Part shown: piece by piece, positions 1 through 10,866 of the stretch
Numbering within the stretch: position 1 is the stretch's first letter
Layout of the letters: every line of letters begins with the position of its first letter
From: Takifugu bimaculatus
Lineage: Eukaryota > Chordata > Actinopteri > Tetraodontiformes > Tetraodontidae
Direction: 5' to 3'
NCBI GenBank assembly: GCA_004026145.2
Contig: CP034975.1
Coordinates: 11,115,418-11,179,417, forward strand
Length of the DNA stretch: 64,000 nt
Program-made: the position numbers and the translations under genes
The notes under the pieces: model-generated
What the model was told of the DNA's origin: nothing
Seen by the model: the letters and a program-made list of their open reading frames with translations, nothing else
Databases searched by the model: none

Positions 1-1318
1 AGGGTAGCCTCCCTTCGCCTTCGGGTGGGGGGACGGATCCTGACTGTTGTTTGTGCCTATGGTCCAAACAGCAGTTCAGCGTATCCACCCTTTTTGGAGT
101 CCTTAGAGGGAGTGCTGGAGAGTGCCCCTTCTGGGGGCTCCCTCGTCCTCCTGGGTGACTTCAATGCTCACGTTGGCAATGACAGTGTGACCTGGAGAGG
201 TGTGATTGGGAAGAACGGCCCCCCTGATCTGAACCCGAGTGGTGTTTTGTTATTGGACTTCTGTGCTCGTCTCAGATTGTCCATAACAAACACCTTGTTC
301 AGACATAAAGGCGTCCACATGTGCACTTGGCACCAGGACGCCTTAGGCCGCAGATCGATGATCGACTTTGTGGTTGTGTCATCGGATTTGCGGCCGCATG
401 TTCTGGACACTCGGGTGAAGAGAGGGGCGGAGCTGTCAACTGATCACCACCTGGTGGTGAGTTGGCTCCGATGGTGGGGAAGGATGCCAGACAGACCTGG
501 CAGGCCCAAACGTGTTGTGAGGGTCTGCTGGGAACGCCTGGCAGAGTCCCCTGTCAGAAGGAGCTTCAACTCAGGCCTCCGGGAGAGCTTTGACCATGTC
601 CCGGGGGAGGCGGGGGACATTGAGTCCGAGTGGACCATGTTCCGTGCCTCCATTGTTGAGGCAGCTGACCGGTGCTGTGGCCGCAAGGTGGTTGGTGCCT
701 GTCGTGGCGGCAATGCCCGAACCCGCTGGTGGACACCAGCGGTGAGGGATGCCGTCAAGCTGAAGGAGTCGTATCGGGCCTTACTGGCCTGTGGGACTCC
801 TGAGGCAGCAGATGGGTACCGGCGTGCCAAGCGGAGTGCAGCTACGGCGGTTGCCGAGGCAAAGACTCGGGCATGGGAAGAGTTCGGTGAGGCCATGGAG
901 AACGACTTTCGGACGGCCTCGAAAAGGTTCTGGACCACCATCCGGCGTCTGAGGAGGGGGAAGCAGTGCACTGTCAACACTGTGTATAGTGGTGATGGTG
1001 TGCTGCTGACCTCAACTCTGGATGTTGTGGATCGGTGGAAGGAATACTTCGAGGACCTCCTCAATCCCACCAACACGCCTTCCAGTGAGGAAGTAGGGCC
1101 TGGGGACCTGGAGATGGGCTCTCGTATCTCCGGGGCTGAAGTTGCCGAGGTAGTCAAAAAACTCCTCGGTGGCAAGGCCCCCGGGGGTGGATGAGATCCG
1201 CCCAGAGTTCCTTAAGGCTCTGGATGTTGTAGGGCTGTCGTGGTTGACTCGACTCTGCAACATCGCGTGGACATCGGGGGCAGTGCCGCTGGATTGGCAG
1301 ACCGGGGTGGTAGTCCCT
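1..1318 (+). pseudogene. Rex3-like LINE ORF, endonuclease part and start of RT
   Basis: Residues encoded from about 25 onward show an apurinic-type endonuclease: the GDFNAHVG metal-binding motif, SMIDFVVV, and the terminal STDHHLV motif at about 440-460. A linker and the start of the RT fingers follow (KAPG, then VDEIRPEFLKAL). The frame breaks near 1180-1190 inside a C/G run, so the reading continues in a second frame (1169-1318). The sequence stops abruptly at the poly-T of the inserted L1-like element. In intact RTE proteins RT continues here with the conserved block ending in NYRGI; that part is absent from both halves. Confidence 0.85.
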
Positions 1319-4300
1319 CTTTTTTTTTTTTTTTTTTTTTATACAAACTTTCTTTATTGATGTTTTTCACAGATAGGGAATCAAAAACATTGGTATAGCA
1401 GTATAACAAATTTCCAATAGTAAAAAAAAAAAAATAATATATATATATATGTATATGTATATGTATACACACATACACAGACGCACATATACATACCCAT
1501 ATATAGAAAAATAAATAACAAAATGATAAAGGTGAAAATGAAGGAAAACCACATACGAGACTGTTCAAAAGTAAATGGTTAAATAAATTAAATAAAATTA
1601 ATGGGGAGGGGGTGGGGGAAGGGGGGGGGGTTGGGGCTCAGTCAGGTTCTGCTACAATGGTCAGAGAGTCGATGTGCGTGATGAAGGGCTGCCATATCTT
1701 ATAAAAACTGCTCAGGGACCCTTTGAGGGAGAATCTCATTTTCTCCAGTGTAAGACATTGCAGCACATCCTGAATCCATTTATTATGGGTTGGGGGGGAA
1801 ACGTGGGACCATTTTAAAAGAATAAGTCTTCGGGCAAGCAATGTAGTGAATGCAATGATCTTATTTGTGGACTTAGGCACAGTGTGTGGCGAGTATAATC
1901 CAAAGAGGGCAGCAAGGGGTTTGAACAGGATGGTTTGACCTGTTATTTTACTAATTGTTTCAAATATTGCTGTCCAGAATTCAGATAATTTAGGGCACGA
2001 CAGAAACATATGAACGAGATCGGCAGGGGCTTGCCCACATCTGTTGCATGAATCTGTTCTGTCAGGACAGATTTTGGCCAGCTTGGCATTAGTGAGATAG
2101 GCTCTATGCAAAATTTTACATTGTAGAAGGCTATGCCTCGCACAAATAGAGGACGAGTGGATATTTTTTAATATCTTTTCCCATTGCTCATCATGCAAGG
2201 GAGCTCCAAGGTCCTGGCCCCAAGCGACTCTTAGCGAAGTCAGTTGATGGGGAGACAGAGTATAAATTTGCTTGTATGTGATCCCTATGAGTCCTTTCTT
2301 CCTGGTGTTAAGGGTTAAAAAATTGGTCAATAAGAGAGTTCGGGGGTCTGTTGGGAAACTGGGGAAAACAAGATTTCACAAAATGTCTTATTTGAAAAAA
2401 ACGAAAGAGGTGAGAGTTTGGTAATTTAAACTTTGCTGCCAAATCGGTAAATGAAGCAAAAACACCATTAATAAAAAGGTCATTAAGCGTTGCTAGGCCC
2501 CTCTCAGACCAGGTACGAAAGGCAAGATCAGAGCATGAAGGAACGAAAAGGTGGTTACGAAATATAGGGGATAAACTTGATTGGGTGTGGAGGCCAAAAG
2601 TTTTTCTAAATTGGTTCCAAATCATCAGTGTGTTGGTTACAATTGGATTGGGGCTGACCTGTTTAACTAACAGTGGTAGTTGGGAGCATACTACAGACCA
2701 GAGGCAAAAACATGAGGAGGAAACTTCAAGCAGGGCCCATTGTGGGCATTCAGATACAGCTTTACCAGTGTTCCAGTGAAGAAGATTATTGATGTTACAA
2801 GCCCAGTAATAATAACGGAAGTCTGGGAGCGCTAAACCTCCCAGGGGTTTAGGAAGGCGGAGAGCTGAGCGACCAATTCGTGCCCGTTTATTGCACCAGA
2901 GAAAGGAACTAATCAGCTGGTCAAGTTTTGAAAAGAATGATTTCCTGATAAAGACTGGTATATGTTGAAAAAGATAGAGGAACTGAGGGAGTATTGACAT
3001 TTTTATTAGGTTGGCACGGCCGATCAAAGAGAGGGGGAGAGAGGACCATCTGGCAAGATCTGATTTGCAACGTTCGATTAATGGGATATAATTTTTGGCA
3101 AATAGTTCAGAAAATGATCTTGTCACTAAAATTCCCAAGTATTTAAAACCGTCTGAGGCCTTCCTAAAGGGTAGGAGACCTTGTGGTAAAAGGTCGGCAA
3201 CTGAATTAATTGGTATGTAGTAACTTTTTCCAAGATTGAGTTTGTAACCAGAGTATTTGCCAAATTTTTCAAAAATATCTAAAGTTACAGGGAGACTGGA
3301 GGTAGGGTTGGACATGTACAGTAAAAGATCATCAGCATAAAAAGAGATTTTGTGAAGCTGTCCATGACGAGTGATACCCTCAAACCCGTTCTCGCTACGC
3401 AACCATCTGGCCAGAGGTTCGACTGCCAGGGCGAACAAAAGCGGGGAAAGGGGGCAACCCTGTCGAGTGCCCCTGTGCAGGGAGAATTGGCGTGATCTAA
3501 CCCCATTAGTGCTGACAGAGGCAAGGGGAGAAGTGTAAAGTAGTTTAATCTAATCAACAAAGTCAGGGCTGAGGCCAAATTTGTTAAGGGTAAAAAAGAG
3601 GTATTTCCACTCTACGCGGTCGAACGCTTTTTCAGCGTCTAAGGACAAAACTAGTTCAGGAGAGTCAGTAGGGGGAGAGTAGAGAACATTAAGTAATCTG
3701 CGTGTGTTTGAGGATGAATGCCTCCCTAAAATAAAGCCAGTCTGGTCAGGATTGATTAGGGCCGAAATTACTCTCTGGAGACGGCTGGCTAAGACTTTCG
3801 CCAGTATCTTAAAATCTACGTTTAAAAGGGAAATTGGTCTATAACTGCTACATAGAAGTGGATCTTTGTCCTTTTTCAATAGGAGTGTGATTGAAGCCTC
3901 TGACATTGTGGGAGGTAGGAGTCCTTTTGCCTGAGCATCATTGAAAACCCTAACTAGAGTTGGGGCAATAGCTTCGGAGTAGGTTTTGTAGAACTCCGTA
4001 GTGAAACCATCAGGTCCTGGTGACTTATTACTCTGTAGAGAACTTATTGCATCTTTGACCTCAGAGATCGTGATTGGAGCACCTAACTTGGTCGCAGTCG
4101 TTGGGTCAAGTTGAGGGTATGCGAGCATGTCGAGAGGGTTTGGGTCATCCCAATCGCATAGAGAGGTTTCAGAAGAGTACAGTTTAGCGTAGTAATCCAC
4201 AAATGCATTATTAATGGCGATAGGATTGGACGTGATGTTGTCAGGGGCTGACCTGATCCGAGGAATAAGTCTAGAAGCGGCCTCAGTTCGTGCTTGGTAA

Positions 4301-5155
4301 GCCAGGAGTTTGCCTGCTTTATCACCTTGCTCGAAAAAGCGCTGTTTAGTGTGAAAAAGTTGTTTCTCAATCCGACCGGAGGTTAACAAGTTATATTGTG
4401 ACTGGAGCTGTACTCGTTTTTTATATAGCACATCTGAGGGGTTAACTGAATACTGGGCATCTAACAGTTGTATTTCATCTGATATTTGTTTCAATTTGGT
4501 GCGCTCCTCCCTCCTAAAGCCAGAGATGAAAGAAATAATTTGACCACGCAAATAAGCTTTAAGAGTCTCCCAAAGCACACCACTACCAATATCCGGCGTA
4601 TCATTGGTATCGAAGAAGAGCTGAATCTGATTAGTTAGATAGTCTTTGAATTTTGGTTCGGATAATAGGTGGGAGTTGAATCTCCAGGGCTTCGTAGGCA
4701 ATTTGTCTTGAGAGAGATTAATATTTAAAGTGATCGGAGAGTGATCAGAAATTACTATGCTGTGGTACTCACACGATTGTATGTTGTCTAATAATCTATT
4801 ATCGAGTAAAAAAAAGTCAATCCGAGAGTAAGACCTGTGGACATGCGAGAAGAAAGAGAAAGCTTTCGTGTGAGGATACATAGTTCTCCATGGATCAGAT
4901 AGGCCTAATTGGTCTGCGTGAAACTTTAACATACTGGCTGCTTTAGACAGGCTGGACTGGCTGGTGGAAGATCTATCGAGGTCAAGGTCCTGGACCTGGT
5001 TAAAGTCACCTCCAATTATTATGTGATGATCTGCAGCATTTGGGATGTTTGAAAAGATTTTGGACATAAATTTGTCGTCGTCCCATGTTGGAGCATATAT
5101 AGAGGCCAGGACCACAGGAGTATTTTGTAATTTGCCCTGTACTATGACATAGGAG
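1319..5155 (-). mobile_element. L1-like non-LTR retrotransposon, 5'-truncated, inserted in Rex3
   Basis: On the minus strand this element ends in a poly(A) tract (poly-T at about 1320-1340 on the plus strand), with an AATAAA-type signal just upstream (about 1352-1357). It begins inside the endonuclease domain near 5155, so ORF1 and roughly the first hundred residues of ORF2 are missing. Rex3 sequence flanks it on both sides in one orientation, which fixes its borders. I see no target duplication; instead some Rex3 RT sequence seems to be lost at the junction. The 3' UTR holds A-rich and TA-rich simple sequence (about 1420-1460). Confidence 0.85.
1638..5153 (-). pseudogene. L1-like ORF2 (endonuclease, reverse transcriptase, C-terminal Cys/His motif)
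   Basis: The reading starts within the endonuclease (ASIYAPTWDD, GGDFN, SRIDFFLLD, ISDHSPITL). It continues through RT with SSYRPISLLNVDFKILAK, LDAEKAFDRVEW, GTRQGCPLSPLLFALA and the catalytic FYADDLLLY motif near 3330. It ends with a Cys/His motif (CNRCG...HMFLSC) near 2010-2050, as in vertebrate L1 ORF2. Two lesions are visible: an in-frame TAG at 3550-3552 where a tryptophan is expected, and a frameshift in a T-run near 2315-2335. The copy cannot make full-length protein. Confidence 0.85.
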
Positions 5156-6356
5156 GAGGGTCCGCCGGATAGTCGAACCTCGGATTCAGGAGGAGCAATG
5201 TGGTTTTCGTCCTGGGCGTGGAACAGTGGACCAGCTCTACACCCTCAGCAGGGTCTTCGAGGGTGCATGGGAGTTTGCCCAACCAGTCCACATGTGTTTT
5301 GTGGACTTGGAGAAGGCATTCGACCGTGTCCCTCGGGGGGTCCTGTGGGGGGTCCTCCGAGAGTATGGGGTGTCGGGCCCGCTGATACGGGCCGTCCGCT
5401 CCCTGTACGATCGGTGCCAGAGTTTGGTCCGAATTGCTGGCAGTAAGTCGAACTCGTTTCCGGTGAGGGTTGGCCTCCGCCAGGGCTGCCCTTTGTCACT
5501 GATTCTGTTCATAATTTTTATGGACAGAATTTCTCAGTGCAGTCATGGTGTTGAGGGGATCCGGTTTGGTGACCTCAGGATCGGGTCTCTGCTTTTTGCG
5601 GATGATGTGGTCCTGTTGGCGTCATCGGCCCGTGACCTCCAACTATCACTGGATCGGTTCGCCGCCGCATGTGAAGCGGCTGGGATGAGAATCAGCACCT
5701 CCAAATCCGAGGCCATGGTTCTCGACCGGAAAAAGGTGGAGTGCCTTCTCCGGGTAAAGGAGGAGATCCTGCCCCAAGTGGAGGAGTTTAAGTACCTCGG
5801 GGTCTTTTTTTCCGACAGGCGGATCGGTGCGGCATCCGCAGTAATGCGGACTCTGCACCGGTCCGTTGTGGTGAAGAGACAGCTGAGCCGAAAGGCGAAG
5901 CTCTCGATTTACCGGTCGATCTTCGTTTCCTACCCTCACCTATGGTCATGAGCTTTGGGTAATGACCGAAAGAACAAGATCACGGGTACAAGCGGCTGAA
6001 ATGAGCTTCCTCCGTAGGGTGGCTGGGCTCTCCCTTAGAGATAGGGTGAGAAGCTCTGCCATCCGGGAGGAGCTCGGAGTAGAGTCGCTGCTCCTCCGCG
6101 TTGAGAGGAGCCAGATGGGGTGGCTTGGGCATCTAGTCAGGATGCCCCCTGGACGCCTCCCTGGTGAGGTGTTCAGGGCATGTCCCTCCGATAGGAGACC
6201 CCCGGGGAGACCCAGGACACGTTGGAGAGACTATGTCTCTCGACTGGCCTGGGAACGCCTGGGGATCCCTCCGGATGAGCTGGAGGAGGTAGCTGGGGAG
6301 AGGGAAGTCTGGGCTTCTCTCCTTAGGCTGCTGCCCCCGCGACCCGACCCCGGATA
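5156..6356 (+). pseudogene. Rex3-like LINE ORF, reverse transcriptase core and C-terminus
   Basis: The frame reopens with EEQCGFRPG-type sequence near 5190. It then shows RT motif A (FVDLEKAFDRVP), motif B (GLRQGCPLSLILF), motif C (LLFADDVVLLAS near 5590) and the RTE tail (EEFKYLGV, RRIGAASAVMR, SIYRSIF). A frameshift near 5935-5950 moves the C-terminal part (MTERTRSRVQAAEMSF to LLPPRPDPG) into another frame at 5962-6357. Motif C aspartates are intact, but the frameshifts and the split make the copy inactive. Confidence 0.85.
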
Positions 6357-6362
6357 AGCGGT

Positions 6363-6388
6363 AGTGGATGGATGGATGGATGGATGGA
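6363..6388 (+). repeat. GATG microsatellite tail of the Rex3 LINE
   Basis: Several GATG units directly follow the LINE stop codon, the 3' end structure expected for Rex3/RTE elements. Confidence 0.85.
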
Positions 6389-6390
6389 CT

Positions 6391-7043
6391 TGAACAGGGA
6401 ACCCTTTGCTTCTCATCCCAGTCCCCAGTAGATTGAGCTGCCACCACCCCAATCATTAAGTTGTAAAAGTAAATTCACTATTTCATCAGATAAGAGATTT
6501 GATTATTATGTCATATTACTTGTTTTTTAGACAGTTCACATTGACATCTGCAAACAACAGTATCGGTCATAAAAAGCCTTCTGGATGTGAGATGAACAAA
6601 GGACAATGGCGAGGGATGTTTTTTTGATGCACACTTATTTACAGTACTGGGAGACGGCAAAGCAGACATGCGTTTTTGATAACCAACTGTGGCTCCCTTG
6701 TATTTATACAGTTCTTCAGTCTGACAACAACAGTCTGAGCCCTGAATGTGGTTGCATATGTTTTTCCACTCTTACAAAAGTTCTTGCCTTTCCAACACTC
6801 TTAGTACCCATTCATCTTCCATACTCTGTCTAACCTAAACATATACTGTACATATGCTCAAATATCTTCCCTCTCACAGTTGGGCCTCTGAACCCTGGTC
6901 AAGCTGACATATCTTTTCACAAATCTGGTATTGACATCACCTTACAATAAGTTATCGGCCTAAATTTTCATATCAGTCTCCCTAGTATTTATCTATGATA
7001 GTACCCACTAGTAGTAACCACTTGATAGTGCTGTGCAGCTTAC
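6391..7043. other. Intron sequence of rab3gap1 between the LINE tail and exon 8
   Basis: AT-rich sequence with no conserved exon on either strand. It is the start, in transcript sense, of an intron of at least 7 kb that continues off the left edge and contains the composite LINE. Confidence 0.6.
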
Positions 7044-9840
7044 CTGGAGGTTGTTGTGGCCATGAATATTGCTGCCAGTCTTGAAGAATGTAAGTAAATC
7101 GAATTGCAATGCTGACTGGTGGTACAGGAGATATAGTACAACTCTAAAGAAAGGAATAGGAGAGAGAGGAAAAAAATGTTTTATTTCTTATTATTAAACA
7201 TATGTTTAGTGGTCTACAAAAAAATAAATTAAGACAAGGTACAGTCATATAACAGGTTTGAATTTTAAAAATTCCAAAAACACTTGAATATTCACAAAAT
7301 AATCACACAGTCACACTTCGCAGCACTTACTATTTTCGATTTGAACACATCAAGCAGTCCAGACAGGTGATTGTACTGACTTGGCACCTTGCGAAGGTGG
7401 ACCATTTCAAAGTCTGTACGTAAACCTGGTCCCAGACACTCTCCAGCATACATGCGTCTCCACTTGTGCTGGATCTGTACAAAAACAGGAACCTGGCTGG
7501 AAATACAAGATATAGAGTTGATGAAACACTAACTTGCTGCATGGACCAAAAAGAATAAATTTACAAGTCTTATCAATACTCTTAACTGTCAGTGTTGAAT
7601 GAATCAATATGCAACGTCATACTACTCATAGTGGAAGAGATGATGATGTTTCTTCATAATCCCAAAGCATTCATGCAGCTCATTCAGTTGACTTACCAGC
7701 CACTGTTGGATAAAGCAATGGAGATGGAGCTCAGGAGAAGATTGCATTTTGACTCACTGATGATTGCCTCACAGTTGCTTCCAGGAGATATCACAACAAA
7801 CTCTTGTACACCATACCTGTCAATCACATGTGGAGTTGATGACACTAGGATCACATTTCCAATTTTCAACATTTCTATATCCCTATTAAAGGTTTATATT
7901 TCTTTATTACACACAATATAACTGTTTTTATTTACTGACAGCAGTAAGAAAGGCAAGAAAGAAAGCAATAGAAAGGCTAATGTTTCCTATAATTAAACCC
8001 CAATATTCTTTCCAGTATCATTTTATGAAATCATTCCAACTACATTACACATACAGTATGTAGGTCTCTATAACCTGTTTTTATAGAAAAAAATAGGCCA
8101 ACTCACCATCTGACCAGACAGTGAGCACGTGGAGGAAAGTCATTGTTCTCAGACAGAAGATTCTGCACTGCCAAAGGGACTGCATCTGGATATAGTGTAG
8201 ATTCTAAAGTTTTATTTTTAGATTTTATTTTTAACCTTCTGGCAACAGATGACATTTTCAGCATTCAAATAAATGTGATTTTGTGCAAAAAGAAACAAAA
8301 AAAACTCAAAAGAGTAAGACAAAATATCCACATGGATAATCATTCAGATAGGTTTACTTATGAATTTGTGAAAACTTTGAGCAGGAGCAGGCTCACATGG
8401 AGTGGCCCTACTGCTGATGTTATAGAACTGATATTCTATCCATCTGCATAGATTTTTTTCTCTTTAAATCTAAGTACATGTATGACTATACCTTCTTCTG
8501 GTTCTTCTTTCTTGTTGCTCTTTACATGTTCTTGTTTGAGAAAGTGATAAGTTATCTCAAATTTAAAGTCAGCAAAATTGATCTCTTTGAAATTTTCTTC
8601 CCATGTGCCACTGGTGAACTCACTCTGTGATAAAGAATGATGGAGAATTACAGAGTGAACATATATAAGATTCTACAGAAATACTGCTGTGGATGGCTCC
8701 GTGGCAATTACGTACCTTCTCAGACAGACGTGTTTTTTCAGAGTTCCCAATCAGCTTCCACTCATTTAGCACTTCTTCCACTCGAGACACAAACCTTTGA
8801 TAAGATTAAATAACACATTTGAAAATTCCATTGTCAAAATACCTTAATTTTTATAAAGAAAAAGATTTTAAAAATGTATCTTTAAGTAAATAAGGAATGT
8901 TTCCATGTGAAATCATCATACATCTTCTACACACCGAGTATGTGTCGTCATGTGAAATGAGACATTTTTACAGATTTTTACAGAATCTACGTGTGCTATG
9001 ATATCCTGCAGCAACCTTGTCAGCCGAAAAAGCAACAGAGGCAACCAAGGTAGTTTTCTCTGTCAACTGGACTGGGTTTCTTCTCTTGAAGACGTTTCAG
9101 TTCTCAGAACTGAAGAAGCCTTCTGGATAGAAGGCGAAACGTCTTCAAGAGAAGAAACCCAGTCCAGTTGACAGAGAAAACTACCTTGGATACAATGACC
9201 TGGATGATTGAGAATCTACACAGACAACAGAGGCAACAAAAACAAACGTGCCAAACCGAGTCACTATTAGTTAATGTTACAATCCAGGTATGGCGAGTTA
9301 CCTTGACCATTAAAACATTATTCTAACTGCGTGGAATATAGCAATATTTTTTCTCTTCAAATTAGAAGTAGTCAAACGTCAGTTCCATATGAGAGTAAAA
9401 TTAAGGCCTTCATAAAAACTTCTGCTGCTATAGAATCAGCTATTTTCCAAATAGCACTAGCATTAGCACGAAAAACACAAATGCTCAAAAAGGAAAACCT
9501 TGCAAAAACATGCACAATGATACTTGCAATGCTACTTATATACTTAATGTATGTAATTATAATGGTCTCTGAATGCAATTTGACACAAATACAAACCTGT
9601 GGGCGCTCTAATAACGTTTTAATGATTGAATACGAACCATGTCCATTAAAAAATGCCGACAAACTAATATTTTGCTTGCTTACCTTTCCCAATCAGACGC
9701 GGTGGTAAAGTCAGTGATCTCAAACACTTCTGATTCGGTCTAGAAAAGTAAGTATTTTACATTAATCAGAAATGCATTTCTGCCTTGAAAAATACTATAA
9801 AAAAATACAAAAAGTAACTTACGTCACTATCAGCAGCCAT
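7044..9840 (-). CDS. rab3gap1: Rab3 GTPase-activating protein catalytic subunit, N-terminal exons (partial)
   Basis: Eight spliced coding exons are read on the minus strand: 9823-9840 (start MAADSD), 9684-9739, 8716-8794, 8492-8624, 8107-8185, 7697-7816, 7331-7496 and 7044-7143. Phases agree throughout and all introns are GT/AG. Together they give about 250 of the roughly 980 residues of the family. Diagnostic stretches are ESEVFEITDFTTASDWERF, FTSGTWEE, NNDFPPRAHCLVRWYG, SESKCNLLLSSISIALSNSG, QHKWRRMYAGECLGPG, VPSQYNHLSGLLD and RFTYILQDWQQY. RAB3GAP1 is the catalytic half of the RAB3GAP1/RAB3GAP2 complex, which stimulates GTP hydrolysis by Rab3 and acts on Rab18 in vesicle traffic and autophagy. 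The catalytic region and C-terminus lie beyond the left edge. The reading frame is intact. Confidence 0.93.
8376..8425 (+). repeat. Fragment of a dispersed fish repeat
   Basis: About 50 bp in intron 4 of rab3gap1 match the 3' portion of the repeats at 40202-40420 and 56806-57000 (TTGAGCAGGA-CAGGCTCA... then CCT-CTGCTGATG). It is a short decayed remnant. Confidence 0.5.
9046..9225. mobile_element. 180-bp fold-back element with 12-bp target duplication
   Basis: Two perfectly complementary arms of about 54 bp (about 9045-9098 and 9136-9189) surround a 37-bp loop, followed by an unpaired tail to 9225. The 12-bp direct repeat AACAGAGGCAAC occurs at 9034-9045 and again at 9226-9237, as expected for a target-site duplication. 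A second copy with the same arms and tail lies at about 44748-44953. It sits in intron 2 of rab3gap1. A 12-bp duplication is unusual for cut-and-paste transposons and fits target-primed insertion better. The family is not identified. Confidence 0.75.
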
Positions 9841-10866
9841 GTTTGTTTAGTTCTGTCGTCTTCTTCGTCATTTTTTGCAACATTCATCACTACTGCCGCC
9901 TTGTGACGGGAATGCTCCCTTTTCAGCAAAATCCATCTGTGATATGGCGAGGGGGTAAAAGTGTTTAATTTCGCCAAATCGGGAATTTTACCCCAGCAAA
10001 TATGTTATGGACTAGTTCGCTACACAACATTCTCAGATTCTCTTTTATTTCTTGTTTTAGTCAACAGGTTAGGATTAACGCGGCTCATGCAATATGCTTC
10101 GTTAAGCAGTTGCGCCTATAATTTAGTTTTACATCCTGCCAAATCTCACAATCAAAATGCAAATTTCCAAGCAAAAGGAAAAAATGTAATATCGTATTTA
10201 AACCAGGTTACTGTTTAATATCTTTTCATTTAAATTTTCTTTTAATAATTGATTGTTTGTCGCAGTTTAAAAATAATCTGTTTAAGTGCATTGATTTTGT
10301 TTGGTTAATACTTATTTTGCTTTGATTTCAACGTACAATGTCTTAAAATGTATTAATATTGTCTGTCCGATATAAATAACGACTGTGCGGAGAGAGGTGG
10401 AGAATCATGCAAACTAAATCCGCGCAGGGCACAAATGTGCGCATGCGCAAAATCGATATTGTTCAGGTCGGCTTCCGGATACAGTTAGGGTACTGACAAG
10501 CAACTTTCTTGCGTCGTTATTATCCTGGCCCAGCGTTATGCAACTTCAACAAGCCACAGAGGGGTTAAATTATCCAGCAAACGATCGCTTTCTCGTGTAA
10601 AGCGTACTGCGCATCTTGCACAAAAATAAACACGATCGTGTTTGTGGCGTTTAGCCGAACGTAATCGTGCTTTGCGATGCTAATTATTTTATGATGCTAA
10701 TTGCTTTGTCTAATGCCAGCGCTAAAAGGGGGTTGTTGGTACATGTTTTAAAACGCATATACATAGTACTGAGGTGGTTTTCTCTGCCATAAAGCAACGC
10801 AGCATAGCTCATTGCACACATCGAGGTATTTTTAACTCTAAATTATTAACTAATAAATAACTTGTT
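9841..10866. promoter_or_regulatory. Divergent intergenic region between rab3gap1 and polr3d
   Basis: About 1 kb separates the start codons of two genes transcribed in opposite directions. It must contain both 5' UTRs and promoters. A GC-richer part with CGCGC/GCATGCGC sequence lies at about 10390-10460. No TATA box is convincing and no repeat is recognised. The regulatory role is inferred from position only. Confidence 0.5.

Larger units (their letters stand above)
1..6390 (+). mobile_element. Rex3-like (RTE clade) non-LTR retrotransposon, interrupted
   Basis: Both halves of one plus-strand RTE-type LINE are present: an endonuclease half at 1-1318 and the reverse-transcriptase half with its 3' end at about 5156-6360, closing in a GATG microsatellite tail as Rex3 elements do. 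A minus-strand L1-like LINE separates them. The left end is cut by the window edge. The element lies in an intron of rab3gap1, on the opposite strand to that gene. Both halves carry frameshifts, so it is a dead copy. The Rex3 name rests on remembered protein motifs and the tail. Confidence 0.85.

Noticed and set aside
444..1175. 243-codon open frame on the minus strand
   Set aside because: It is antisense to the Rex3 endonuclease frame, which shows clear protein motifs; the minus frame has none.
9331..9708. 125-codon plus frame in rab3gap1 intron 2
   Set aside because: It overlaps the opposite-strand exon 2 and intron, and shows no protein-like motifs.
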